Shown one piece after another: positions 48,832 to 58,383 of a stretch of DNA of 64,000 nt (the stretch's first letter is position 1; the number at the start of each line of letters is the position of its first letter). Position numbers and translations under genes: made by a program. The notes under the pieces were generated by a model, which did not search any database, had not been told where the DNA came from, and saw only the letters and a list, made by a program, of their open reading frames with translations. This stretch comes from Palaemon carinicauda (Eukaryota; Arthropoda; Malacostraca; Decapoda; Palaemonidae), in assembly GCF_036898095.1 (NCBI RefSeq), contig NC_090729.1, positions 63,328,758 to 63,392,757 on the forward strand, written 5' to 3'.

Positions 48832-50849
48832 CATACAATTCCTTATATAAGATTCCACATCTTTATATACACCTGGCCACCATACAAAAGTTCTTGCATT
48901 TGACTTTGATCTTACAATACCTTGGTGATCAGCATGTATTTCTGACAAAACTTTATTCCTCAGTGAACTAGGAATAACTACCCTTGAACCTCTCATCACT
49001 ATTCCTTGTATTACACTCAGTTCATAACATACTGTATATCCTTATAGGGTTTACAATTTTCCTCTTTTCCACATAAGTCCCTACCTGTCATTGAATTCTC
49101 CAAAACCTTACTAAGTACTGGGTCTTTCTTGGTACTGTGTGCTACATCCTTTGCTGTAATGGGTACATCATATACAAAAATTAACAGAATACTGTCATCA
49201 TACTTTTCTGGAGCTTTGTCTACTGGTAATCTAGATAAAGCATCAGCATTACCCATCTTTGATGTTGGACGGTATTCTATATCATAGTGGTACACGGCTA
49301 ACGTAATTGTCCAACGTTGTAGTCTTGCAGCTACCAACGTAGGTAAACTTGCTTTTGGACCCAATATTGCTAATAAAGGTTTATGATCTAACAAGTGTGA
49401 ACTTTTTCCTACCATAAGGATACATATGAAATTTCTTAACTCCATACACTAATGCTAAACCTTTTTTTTCTATTTGAGAGCAATTCTTTTCTGCCTTGTT
49501 CAATACTCTAAAAGTGAATGCAATTGTTTTTTTTCTGTCCCATCTGGCATTATATGAGATAATACCGCACCTAAACCTATGCTTGATGCATCACATACTA
49601 ATTTAACTGGTAAATCCATTTGATAATGTACTAGGAATGTAGGTGATGTTATTTCCTGTTTGATTCTTTCAAAAGATTCCTGACACTCTTTTGTCCACTC
49701 CCATTCTACACCCTTATTCAACAAATTATACAATAGATGTTCAATTGTAGACAAATTCTGAATGAAATTCCCATGAAATGTTACTAAACCTAAAATTGAT
49801 TGTAATTCCTTAACATTTTCTGATACTTTTGTTGATTGTACAGCCTTAATCTTCTCTTTAGTTTTGTGAATACCCTTGCCATTAATTACAAAACCTAAGT
49901 ATTCCACTGAATCAACTTCTAAAATACATTTGCTCTTATTTACTCTAATATTATGTTCCTTCAACTTCTTCAGAACTGTTCGCAGTCTTTCTCTATGTTC
50001 TCTTGTGCCTTTTTTAGCTATTGAAATATCATATATAAAAATGAATACTCCTTGCCTTCCTGAAAAAAATCTTATCCATAGTTTGTTGCCATATAGCTGG
50101 ACTACTTGCAACTCCATAAGGTAATATATTCTGTCTAAACAAACCTAAGGATGTATTTACTGTACATAATTCTTGTGAACTTTCATCCATGGGAAGTTGT
50201 TGAAATGCTTGTCTTAAATCTAACTTAGAAAAAAACACTGCATCCTGATTTAGTTACAAACATATCTTTCGGATTTGGTAATGGATGTTAAGCTACTTGC
50301 AGTTGTGGATTGAACGTTACTTTGTAATCTCCATATAACCTAACCTGACCATTTTCCTTAACAATTGGTACTAATGGAGTAGCCCGATCTGAATATGTAA
50401 CCTTTTCCCCATGAACCTTCATTTTCTAATCTCCTGATTTCTATTTCAACTGCATTTTTTCAATGCATATGGTACTGTTCTGAGGTCACAAAATCTAGGA
50501 GCACTGTCCGGTTTAAAAACTAAATTGCCTTTGCGTTCTTTACTGTACCTACTTTATCTTCAAATACGTCTTGAAAATCTGATATAATATTATGCACAGA
50601 CATTTCATTTTTGTGTTCATCTTGTCTACCTGTAATCTTCAAAATACTAGGCCAATCTAATTTAAAATACTGTAGCGAATCCAAACCTAGCAAAGTCTGT
50701 CCTTTAATTTTTACTACTGTTAATGGCATTCTCTCTAATTTCTGTTCTTTGTACTGTACCTCTACCTTCGGACACCTATTACCTGAATATCAAAACCATT
50801 ATAACCTTTCAAAACTCGATTTGTACCTTCTAATAACAAATTAGAAAAC
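48832..50849 (-). pseudogene. pol: Gypsy protease/RT/RNase H/integrase start, degenerate
   Basis: From high to low coordinates: a protease end and linker (KIKGQTLLGLDSLQYFKLDW, 50729-50520), the RT palm (FFSKLDLRQAFQQLP...LPYGVASSPAIWQQ, 50238-50029), then in another frame the catalytic region. The usual YxDD is disrupted (reads FIYDISI), followed by EYLGFVINGKGIH and the RNase H start KLVCDASSIGLGAVLS (50117-49500). RNase H continues with LLDHKPLLAILG and TSKMGNADALSRLP (49445-49017), then the integrase zinc-binding segment HADHQGIV...YIRNC (48999-48832). Several frames and stops are needed, so it is inactive. The element ends abruptly at the DIRS boundary (50850); gag and the 5' LTR are missing. 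Confidence 0.82.
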
Positions 50850-51290
50850 GGATTTTGAGCGAAGCGAAAAATCTACTTTTGGGTGAGATAGCCATGTCGT
50901 CCTGATGGAAGTTCCTTAAGGTAGCTTCCTAAGGGATATATGTACTACAGTGATATTCCTAGAGAATTTTACCTTTAGGTATCCAGAATTCTAACTCCTG
51001 GCGCAAATATTCTTAATTTTCTCTCAAGGATATCGCATAATATAAGAGGACGTATTCTTGACACGCCTCATAGCAATCTGCACCCCTAATAGCGTTTACG
51101 CTTCAAGAGGTGTGGCAAAATAAAAGGGAGCCGTATCAAGGCTACCCCGTTCTCGTACTACTATTGAGAATGATAACAGCGCCATTCCCACGATGGTGGA
51201 CATTCCTTGTAGCATTGAGCATGGTGTTACAGATACAGTACCACGGGGGGGATTTTGTGAAGATCTTTTCTTTTAGACAAGATGGGTGGG
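50850..51290 (-). repeat. DIRS B, 3' inverted terminal repeat
   Basis: It matches copy 1's 3' repeat in layout (GGTGAGATAGCCATGTCGTC, then CTAACTCCTGGCGC and GCGTTTACGCTTC) but is much more diverged, so B is a different subfamily or older. Confidence 0.7.
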
Positions 51291-51386
51291 TCCATCAAGA
51301 CGACATGGCTATCTCACTCAAAAATAGATTTTTCGCTTTGCTCAAAATCCGTTTTTTGGGCTCAAGCCATGTCGTCCTGATGGAAG
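51291..51386 (-). repeat. DIRS B, internal complementary region
   Basis: Positions 51291-51350 are the inverted copy of the outer end at 50850-50910. Positions 51351-51386 (TTTTTTGGGCTCAAGCC to TGGAAG) are the inverted copy of the far end at 62786-62815. It is the same fused-ends arrangement as in copy 1. Confidence 0.83.
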
Positions 51387-52316
51387 CATACCAGAGCATT
51401 AATGTATCTGTGGATTTTCATCCGTGCCTTAACCTTATAGCAACCTTTTCTATGGTCATGGGGACCAATTGAGACAAAAGATGTCATCGTTACTCGTCAT
51501 CATCACCAATCATAAACAATGCTAGTGCTTCCTGCCTCCTACAGGGAAGAGTCATCTAGACAGTATAAAAGGGGTCTCGGGGTTAACATATATTGTATGA
51601 CCAAACATAAGTATACACTGAATATACAAATAGTCCCATAGTTGTATAGTTGCTGAATTTACATCAGTGTCTCTTATGTCTATATTTGCGAGCATACAAT
51701 TATATGAGGAATACTTTGGTAAGTCGAAGAACTCTGGCATGTATACACACAATTGTCTGGCGAAAGCGGACAAACTACATTTTAATAGACATTTATTCAT
51801 AATAAATGACTAAAAGGAATGGTTAGTAAAATGAATGTAGTGTGACAATGGGATTATACCTGTAACAAGTACAGAGACTATATTCTTTCTTAAAGGGAGG
51901 AAATGATGACTGCCACTCTCAGACTGAAGAAAATTTATAAAACAATTTCTCTTCATAATGCCTGTACTAGTTACTTCTATCCGCACTGTGTACTACTTAC
52001 ACCGGCACTAGTGCTATCTGTATAATTCCACACCTGGGATTTTGAACAGAGGTAGTGTCACCATGGGAACACTTAATCAAGAGAGGTCACACCTAAGAAG
52101 GGTGACCGCTTCACCCTTTAATTGACAGTCTCAGTCAATTAGCTGTTCATCGTAGAATTAGACAGCAGGTTAAATAATCTACCCGACGTCACCACATACT
52201 GCTTCAGATCATGGACTTGCTTAGTGTAGTGTTTGTAGAACACTCTGGATGATTCTCACCCAGTACATGTGCAAGGACATGTGAGGTCCTAAGCTATTAA
52301 TTGTTTACCACAGTAA
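51387..52316. repeat. DIRS B 3' untranslated region with duplicated recombinase tail
   Basis: Mostly non-coding. 52155-52285 repeats the end of the recombinase gene. On the minus strand it reads SSRVFYKHYTKQVHDLKQY, close to SSRVFYKHYAKQVHELKHF in the gene, and it lies beyond the gene's stop. Confidence 0.7.
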
Positions 52317-53768
52317 TTAGGGGGTAGGTTTTAATACACTACCTGCCGCCACAAGGAAGTGTTTCAGTTCATGCACTTGTTTTGCATAGTGTTTGTAAAA
52401 CACTCTGGATGATTTCCATGCAGTGTATGAATGAAGACGCTCAAAGTCCATAAACTGAAAGAAGTTCAGTGATGAAGCAATCTTTCTCTGATCATGACCT
52501 GCGGGAGTACTGTCCGGATCCGCTCTACGAATAAAGTAGGGGAGCTTCACCCTTAGTTGTTTCAGGGATAAATTTGATCCAGAAGTTTCTCCTTTAAAGA
52601 GCTGTCCTCCCCTGAAGTCTGAAGTTCTACGAAGATAGACCTTAAGACACTCTATGGGACATAGAGACACATCTTCCTTCAGAGGGCAGATTCTCCAGGG
52701 ACCCCATCTCTTAGTGGGTAACTCGTTTTTAGCGAAAAAGGATGGATCAGGAAAGAGATTCAGTTCTCCCACTTCCGTGAACTGAATTTGACCCTCATCT
52801 CTGGATAGAACCACTATCTCACTAACTCTAGCCCCAGAGGCTATAGCAAATAGAAAAATAACCTTTTGAGTTAGATCCTTAAGAGAACAATCTTCATTGT
52901 TCACAGATGAGGCATAATGTAGAACCTTGTCCAAAGACCAAGAGATGGGCTTTGGTGGTACTGCGGGTCTGAGCCTAGCGCATGCCTTCGGAATCTTATT
53001 AAAGATTTCATCCGCCAGATCCACTTGAAAAGCATATAGGAGAGGCCTAGTCAAGGCTGACTTGCATGTATTTATCATATTGGCCGCCAGACCTTGGCTA
53101 TGAAGGTGGACAAAGAAGGGCAGACAGAAGTTCATTGAAATTTCTTTCGGTCCTTTTGCTTTGACAAACGTAACCCACTTTTTCCAGGAAGACTCATATT
53201 GTCTTCTAGTTGACTTAGCCTTGTATTCCTCTAGGAATTCTATATTGCCTTTTGAAATCCCAAATCTTTTTCTAACAGCTAGAGTAAGAAAATCATTAAA
53301 TGAAGGGTTTGTGTTCTCTGTGATAAAACAAAGGCAGTTAATTTCTGAACCTTTGGAAATAAACCTAGAATCAGAGCTAGGACCAGCCTCATCTTCAAGT
53401 TCTTCAAATTGTCTATCAGCACCACTAGAGGATCCTTGTATGGGGCTACATATCAAGATAGTTTCTTGAAGACGCTCGTGACGAAGAGGTCGAATTGTAG
53501 TTCCGGGACTTGTTCCCAACTGGGAGGGAATAGGTCTGTGTCCATGGACCATTCCAACTCTATCGGCTTGGACCGAAATAGAGCATCCACTGTCACCTTG
53601 TGGATCAGTTGTAAATGAGCTGCTGGCAGGTGTCATCCCTTTAAGAAAGGGATGGGTAACTTCACCTAGACTGTATGAGACGTTCAATTGTGACGTCTTA
53701 TTATCGCTTCGGTGTCCCAGATCAGTCGTAGGAAGTCTGATCTGTATGGAGGGGGCTTCCCCACTCAT
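52317..53768 (-). CDS. DIRS B tyrosine recombinase, open reading frame intact (483 codons)
   Basis: This would join the circular DIRS DNA to a chromosomal target. The first ~155 residues, rich in Ser and Pro, overlap the region that encodes RNase H in another frame. The recombinase proper starts at about residue 160 (AVRKRFGISKGNIEFLEEY). The core-binding domain contains KSTRRQYESSWKKWV and RPLLYAFQVDL. Catalytic residues are visible: Arg314 in GARVSEIVVLSR, His425-x-x-Arg428 in GHDQRK, Trp near 451, and the nucleophile Tyr458 or Tyr461 in VFYKHY. The frame has no stop, although RT B next to it is destroyed. I take the first Met as start only provisionally, since the frame may belong to a longer ORF as in copy A. 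Confidence 0.85.
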   Translation of the reverse strand: MSGEAPSIQIRLPTTDLGHRSDNKTSQLNVSYSLGEVTHPFLKGMTPASSSFTTDPQGDSGCSISVQADRVGMVHGHRPIPSQLGTSPGTTIRPLRHERLQETILICSPIQGSSSGADRQFEELEDEAGPSSDSRFISKGSEINCLCFITENTNPSFNDFLTLAVRKRFGISKGNIEFLEEYKAKSTRRQYESSWKKWVTFVKAKGPKEISMNFCLPFFVHLHSQGLAANMINTCKSALTRPLLYAFQVDLADEIFNKIPKACARLRPAVPPKPISWSLDKVLHYASSVNNEDCSLKDLTQKVIFLFAIASGARVSEIVVLSRDEGQIQFTEVGELNLFPDPSFFAKNELPTKRWGPWRICPLKEDVSLCPIECLKVYLRRTSDFRGGQLFKGETSGSNLSLKQLRVKLPYFIRRADPDSTPAGHDQRKIASSLNFFQFMDFERLHSYTAWKSSRVFYKHYAKQVHELKHFLVAAGSVLKPTP

Positions 53769-53779
53769 GATAGGACCAA

Positions 53780-54640
53780 CAGAGTCTTAGGACTTTCGTG
53801 CTTTAATTTTTGTTAGAGAAGCGATTAAAGGCGGACCGATATCAGTCTTTTTTTTAACTCTTGAAGCGTTTGATGCGTTTTTTTCCAGGCTCTTAACGCA
53901 TCCTTCCGCTGTGCTCTTTGCACTAGGTCTGTCACTATTGCGAACTGGGGAAAGTTTAGCGCTTGTCCCTGTTGGCGTCTTGGAAATCTGACTGATTACC
54001 TGAGTCTCTTGACAGACCTCGCGAGCTCCTTTTATATTCCCAAGGGTAAGGAGAGTTGATGTGACTGTGGGCTTCAATGGTTTTTCAGTCATTGAAACCC
54101 TTGAGCTGGAGAAAGTCGAGACTTCTAGAAGCTTATCTTGCATCCGTGATGTCCCGGGAACCGGGTCATTTCCTTGAATGCACATTGGCCAGTCAATTCG
54201 GGTGCTGCCCACCCCAGCCTCTCGTTCAGGTATATAAATGCCTGAACCATTTCTAGGCTTGACTTTGACGTGACTAAGTCTGCCACTCCTATGAAGATAC
54301 TTAGGACTGTGAATCCGACACATATGTTTCCTAGGATGAATGTTACTATCTTTAACTTGAACTCTAGATAAGAGGAAGGGGGTTGGTTGACTGGAAGGGT
54401 CCGCAGGACACCTTTAAGATCTGACAAGGCTACAAACAACCCTACTTGGGATAAGGTCCATATTTTCGGAAGGATTAACATTCAGAACTAGCTGTTTTCT
54501 ATGAACTTGCTGAGTGGCGACAAGTTCAGAATGACTCAGAGATTTCTTGAGTCCTTCTTGTGAACACAAAACAGCCTTCCCTGGAACTCGATGGGCTATT
54601 GTTTTCTTACCACCTGTATGTTCTATAGCTCTCAGGTATA
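53780..54640 (-). pseudogene. DIRS B reverse transcriptase, ruined
   Basis: Recognisable in pieces: HRVPGKAVLCSQEG (54600 region), NQPPSSYLEFKLK (matching HHASSYLGFRL), and IYLNERLGWAAPELT, where copies 1 and A have YLDDWLVW. The catalytic Asp pair is therefore gone. At 54323-53787 a shifted frame matches the thumb and connection region of the other copies in the wrong frame (GAREVCQETQVISQI). Much of the palm is deleted. Confidence 0.75.
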
Positions 54641-56358
54641 CTCCTCTAGGAGGATTTTGAATTGTAGGAGAAGGTAAGGAAATGATGGTGGGGACATTTC
54701 TGTTTCCCATCAAGGGCTTATCTTGAATAGGCTTTGGACCGAAGGATCGAAGGTCCTGCGATCCTGAAGGAATGTTCCTCTTAGCAAAAGCGTCTTCATG
54801 CTTCGAATAGTCAGTAGGTTTAGACTTTTGACCCTCTGCCTGTGGCATCGTAGTCACTGGAATAGTCGGATGTTGTTGAGCAGCCTGGATATTTCCAGCA
54901 TTTTTTATCTTCTTTTTAGGTTGGGGACCCACAACCATGGAAGATTTTTGGAAAAGACTTATGTTCTCCATGGTGGCGTTCTTAATTACTTTCTTAGTTA
55001 CCTCGTGTGGGAAGAAGTCTTTACCCCAGATGTTGGAAGATATTAGCTTCCTCGTTTCATGTTTCACTGTTGCAGCAGCGAACACAAACTCTTTACATGC
55101 TCTCCTAGCCTTCATAAAGGCATAAAGGTCATTCACAAAGATAGCCATATGCATTTTGGCTATGGCCATGAGCATGTCTGGGGTATTTTTGTAGGTTAAA
55201 CACAACTCTATGTAGTTTTGTAGAGAAAGGGAGGTCGCAAGTCTCCCTTTTGTCTCTTGTTCATTATGCAAGAGCAACTCAGATAATTTAGGGAGACATA
55301 CATTAAGTTGTCGACTTGCGACATCCGCGTCTAATTTTCCTACTGAAAAAGTCAAATGGACTTCTTTCCAATCCTTTTTCTATCCCGGAAAAGCTGGTGA
55401 GAGAGGCTTGCACTCTTCGTGTGTGGGACATGGCTTACCCGCCTCCACCGCTTTGGCAACAGATATAAATGCCTTCCCCGTAAAGGGGAATGAGAGTGAA
55501 GAAGGAGCAAGAAAGGAAGGGTGTCTGTTATTCAGTGAGAATACCTTCGACTCTGAATAACCCGCCTTTTTCAGACTACCTGAGAGGATAGTCTGTGCCT
55601 TATCATGGTCGAGAATCATGACCTCCTTTGGTTCTGTTCCTTTCCTTGAATTTCGTTTGTACTCGTACTTCAGAAAATTTACCCATTTTCTCTGAGATGT
55701 AGAGATTACCATTTAAAATTGGCATCTGTTCCGCAAACCTCCAAGGATTGGTTTTGGTGCATATTGGTAGGTCTTGATCCATGGGTCGTTTAACTGACCC
55801 CTGGGAAGCGACAAGAGAAGTTTTGCAAGACTCTATCTTGCGTTTTTCATCCTGCTTTTCGTTTTGTTTACGAAAGCCCTCTATCTGATTCTTCAGTTGG
55901 ATATATAATTGTACCATTTTATCCAATAGAGGGGTAGAAGACAAAGATGTCGACATCGATGGCTCTATAGCCTGCATAGGCGGAGGAAATTCCGACACGA
56001 CATTTTTCTCTTATACCTTGGGGCACTTCTTGCCCTCAATCACAAAGGTTTTCTGGCCGTCAGGGGATGTAGTTGGCTCCTGAAGCACTACTATTTCCTT
56101 ACTTGCTTTCAGAAATAGTAGCTTACGCATTCTATCAGTAGGTAGGAAGGGTCCCGGAGAGATTTTTTGGATGCCTCTCACCCAATTGCGTAACTTGTAT
56201 TGAGCTGTATCCCTAGTCTCCGTAGACTTGGGATTTTCAAAACCTTCAGACATTAATGTCCGACAAATATTGCAAACCTGTGGGTTCCAATAATGTAGGG
56301 ACCCAGAAATGATATTGCAGGGGGCATGAAACCTGCAAGTATTATGACTGTAAAAATA
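54640..56358 (-). pseudogene. gag: DIRS B Gag, 5'-truncated and frameshifted
   Basis: It begins at the junction with part of the Cys/His motif (YFYSHNTCRFHAPC...WNPQVCNIC), then MSEGFENPKSTETRDTAQYKL and NWVRGIQKISPGPF (56253-56011), NPWRFAEQMPILNGNLYISEK (55998-55603), HPSFLAPSSLSFPFTGKAF (55712-55380), and a 313-codon frame (55355-54414) with KLDADVASRQLNVCLPKL and DLYAFMKARRACKEF. Order and motifs follow gag A and gag 1, but the sequence is strongly diverged. Confidence 0.78.
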
Positions 56359-56359
56359 C

Positions 56360-58024
56360 TTACTCTAGGCCTTGCAGAGGACTGCAGCACAAGGTATCTG
56401 GTGTTCCTCCTGTAAAGAACTCAGTTTGGAGAGGACTTTCAGCAGAAGGTTGGGGGGAGGGAACAGGTATATCCTGGACCATCTGTTCCAATCCAGTGAC
56501 ATGGCGTTCACTGCTTCTGCTTTGGGGTCCTCGTACGGGGCCACATAACGAGGAAGTTGATTGTTGTCGCTCGTTGCGAAGAGATCGATCTGAAGTTCCG
56601 GGACTTGGCGAGAGATGAAGGAGAATGATCTTGCGTCTAGAGACCATTCCGACTCTACTGGGTTTGTCCGTGATAGAGCGTCCGCCGTCACATTGCGGAA
56701 TCCTTGTAGGTGAACTGCAGACAGGTGCCATTTCTTCTTTTCTGCCAGACGGAAGATCGGAAGAAGTACCTGATTTATCTGGGGCGATCTCGAGCCCTGA
56801 CGATTGAGACATCTGACTACCACCGAGTTGTCCAGAGTCAGACAGATGTGGATCGAGGGAAGCGGAGAGAGTTCCTTCAGGGTGAGAAGGACCGCCATGA
56901 CCTCCAAGATGTTGATGTGAAACGTCTTGAATAGGGGAGACCATGTTCCTTGAACCTGTCGTTGGTGGGAGTGACCTCCCCAACCCTCCAGCGAAGCGTC
57001 CATGTGGATGTTGAGCGATGGAGGTGGGTGTTGAAGAGGAATGGACCTTTTCAGGGCCTTTACTTCCGACCACGGCTTTAAGAGTAACCGAAGTCTGTTT
57101 GGGAGCCGTCTCTTGAGGTCTCTTCGAGCGATGGATGCAGAACGTCTCCTGACTCCCGCGGCATCCTTTAGCTGTGCACGAAGCACTGGGTTTGTCACAG
57201 AGGCAAACTGTAGAGAGCTTAGAACTTGTTCCTGCTGTAGTCTTGAGATCCGTTTGGATTTCAGCAGTTTTTTGACAGACCCTGCTATTTCCTTCCTTTT
57301 CTTCTGTGGGATGGAAAGGCGGTGTGACTGAAGATCCCAATGGATTCTTAACCATTGGAACTTCTGAGCTGGAGAGAGGCGAGATTTCTCGGTGTTTATC
57401 TTGAATCCCAGGTGTTCTAGGAACTGGGTGACTTTGTTGCAGGATCGTGCACAATCTTCGGGCGATGTCGCCCAGACCAGCCAGTCGTCTAGGTAAGCCA
57501 TCACTTGGACGCCGCGAAGGTGGAGCTGTTGAACGAGGGCGTCTGCCAGCTTGGTGAAGATCCGTGGGGACACGTTGAGCCCGAAGGGCATGGCCCTGAA
57601 GGCGTAACTTTTCCTTTGGAGTCGAAATCCTAGGTAGGAGGAAGCGTGATGGTTCATTGCAACGTGCCAGTAGGCATCCGCCAGGTCTATAGAGACCGTG
57701 AAGGAACCTTGAGGCAGGAGGGTCCTTATTTGTTGAAGAGTCAGCATCTTGAACTTGTTGTTCGCAATGAACTTGTTGAGGGGGGATAAGTCTAGAATGA
57801 CTCTGAGTTTGTCGGAGTCCTTCTTGGGGACGCAAAATAGTCTCCCTTGGAACCTGGTTGACTTTACCCTCCTTATCTCCTTCTTGTTCAAGAGTTCTAG
57901 GACGTACTCTTCCAGGAGGGGGGTTGACTGTTGGAAGAATTGCTGGAAGGCTGGGGGTTGTTGTGTCCAGCTCCAGCCTAGTCCCTTCTTGACGATGCTG
58001 TGTGCCCAGGGATCGAAGGTCCAA
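56360..58024 (-). CDS. Long overlapping ORF in the RT/RNase H region of DIRS A (554 codons)
   Basis: The +2 frame relative to RT is open without a stop across almost the whole RT/RNase H gene. It is Ser/Pro/Gln-rich with no catalytic motif. Its last part (GRSITDKPSRVGMVSRRK...SPGTSDRSLRNER) lines up with the N-terminal part of recombinase B (DRVGMVHGH...SPGTTIRPLRHER), which is in frame with the recombinase. The simplest reading is that this is the upstream half of the recombinase ORF, lost beyond the truncation. Copy 1 keeps two long pieces of the same frame (39271-38717, 38656-38180). It could also be an effect of codon bias. Confidence 0.5.
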   Translation of the reverse strand: MDLRSLGTQHRQEGTRLELDTTTPSLPAILPTVNPPPGRVRPRTLEQEGDKEGKVNQVPRETILRPQEGLRQTQSHSRLIPPQQVHCEQQVQDADSSTNKDPPASRFLHGLYRPGGCLLARCNEPSRFLLPRISTPKEKLRLQGHALRAQRVPTDLHQAGRRPRSTAPPSRRPSDGLPRRLAGLGDIARRLCTILQQSHPVPRTPGIQDKHREISPLSSSEVPMVKNPLGSSVTPPFHPTEEKEGNSRVCQKTAEIQTDLKTTAGTSSKLSTVCLCDKPSASCTAKGCRGSQETFCIHRSKRPQETAPKQTSVTLKAVVGSKGPEKVHSSSTPTSIAQHPHGRFAGGLGRSLPPTTGSRNMVSPIQDVSHQHLGGHGGPSHPEGTLSASLDPHLSDSGQLGGSQMSQSSGLEIAPDKSGTSSDLPSGRKEEMAPVCSSPTRIPQCDGGRSITDKPSRVGMVSRRKIILLHLSPSPGTSDRSLRNERQQSTSSLCGPVRGPQSRSSERHVTGLEQMVQDIPVPSPQPSAESPLQTEFFTGGTPDTLCCSPLQGLE

Positions 58025-58383
58025 CGATCCTGGAATTGGCGGAGTCTTCCTCCCACCGGAAGCACTTCATTGCTTCTGGCTTCCCGAGGGTTTGCTACCT
58101 CGCCCGCTGGCTCCCCTTCCTCCTCTGCCTCTGGAGGGGCGCCGAGACACATCTCTGCCTGAACCTCTTTTTGAGCCTCTGCCTTTGGGACGAAAGGTAG
58201 TGGTTTGCTGCTCAAATGCAGGGGTGAAGACCGGTGACTGAGAGACCATCGGTTGGGTGACCAGCTAAAAGGTCTGTTGTGGCTGAGCTGCCACTTGGGG
58301 AGTAGCGGAACCCAGAAACTGCCGTCTCTGTTGACGTTGCTGGGGTTTGGGCTTCTGAGGTTTCCTCTTAGGTTGAGGGCCAT
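56365..58383 (-). CDS. DIRS A reverse transcriptase/RNase H, intact frame, 3'-truncated (672 codons)
   Basis: This would copy the element RNA and remove it from the hybrid. The first ~100 residues overlap the end of gag in another frame, so the true start is probably near NPREARSNEVLPVGG (about 58090). Motifs in order: GRLFCVPKKDSDKLRVILDL, SIDLADAYWHVAMNHHASSY, FRAMPFGLNVSPRIF, the catalytic YLDD at residues 297-300, GFKINTEKSRL, the RNase H Asp462 in MDASLEGWGGH, the Glu in NILEVMAVL, the Asp in LTLDNSVVVRCL, and NVTADALSR. After KVLSKL the protein departs from copy 1 and ends within 20 residues, at the join with copy B. It is complete enough to define the whole RT and RNase H core. Confidence 0.87.
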   Translation of the reverse strand: MALNLRGNLRSPNPSNVNRDGSFWVPLLPKWQLSHNRPFSWSPNRWSLSHRSSPLHLSSKPLPFVPKAEAQKEVQAEMCLGAPPEAEEEGEPAGEVANPREARSNEVLPVGGRLRQFQDRWTFDPWAHSIVKKGLGWSWTQQPPAFQQFFQQSTPLLEEYVLELLNKKEIRRVKSTRFQGRLFCVPKKDSDKLRVILDLSPLNKFIANNKFKMLTLQQIRTLLPQGSFTVSIDLADAYWHVAMNHHASSYLGFRLQRKSYAFRAMPFGLNVSPRIFTKLADALVQQLHLRGVQVMAYLDDWLVWATSPEDCARSCNKVTQFLEHLGFKINTEKSRLSPAQKFQWLRIHWDLQSHRLSIPQKKRKEIAGSVKKLLKSKRISRLQQEQVLSSLQFASVTNPVLRAQLKDAAGVRRRSASIARRDLKRRLPNRLRLLLKPWSEVKALKRSIPLQHPPPSLNIHMDASLEGWGGHSHQRQVQGTWSPLFKTFHINILEVMAVLLTLKELSPLPSIHICLTLDNSVVVRCLNRQGSRSPQINQVLLPIFRLAEKKKWHLSAVHLQGFRNVTADALSRTNPVESEWSLDARSFSFISRQVPELQIDLFATSDNNQLPRYVAPYEDPKAEAVNAMSLDWNRWSRIYLFPPPNLLLKVLSKLSSLQEEHQIPCAAVLCKA

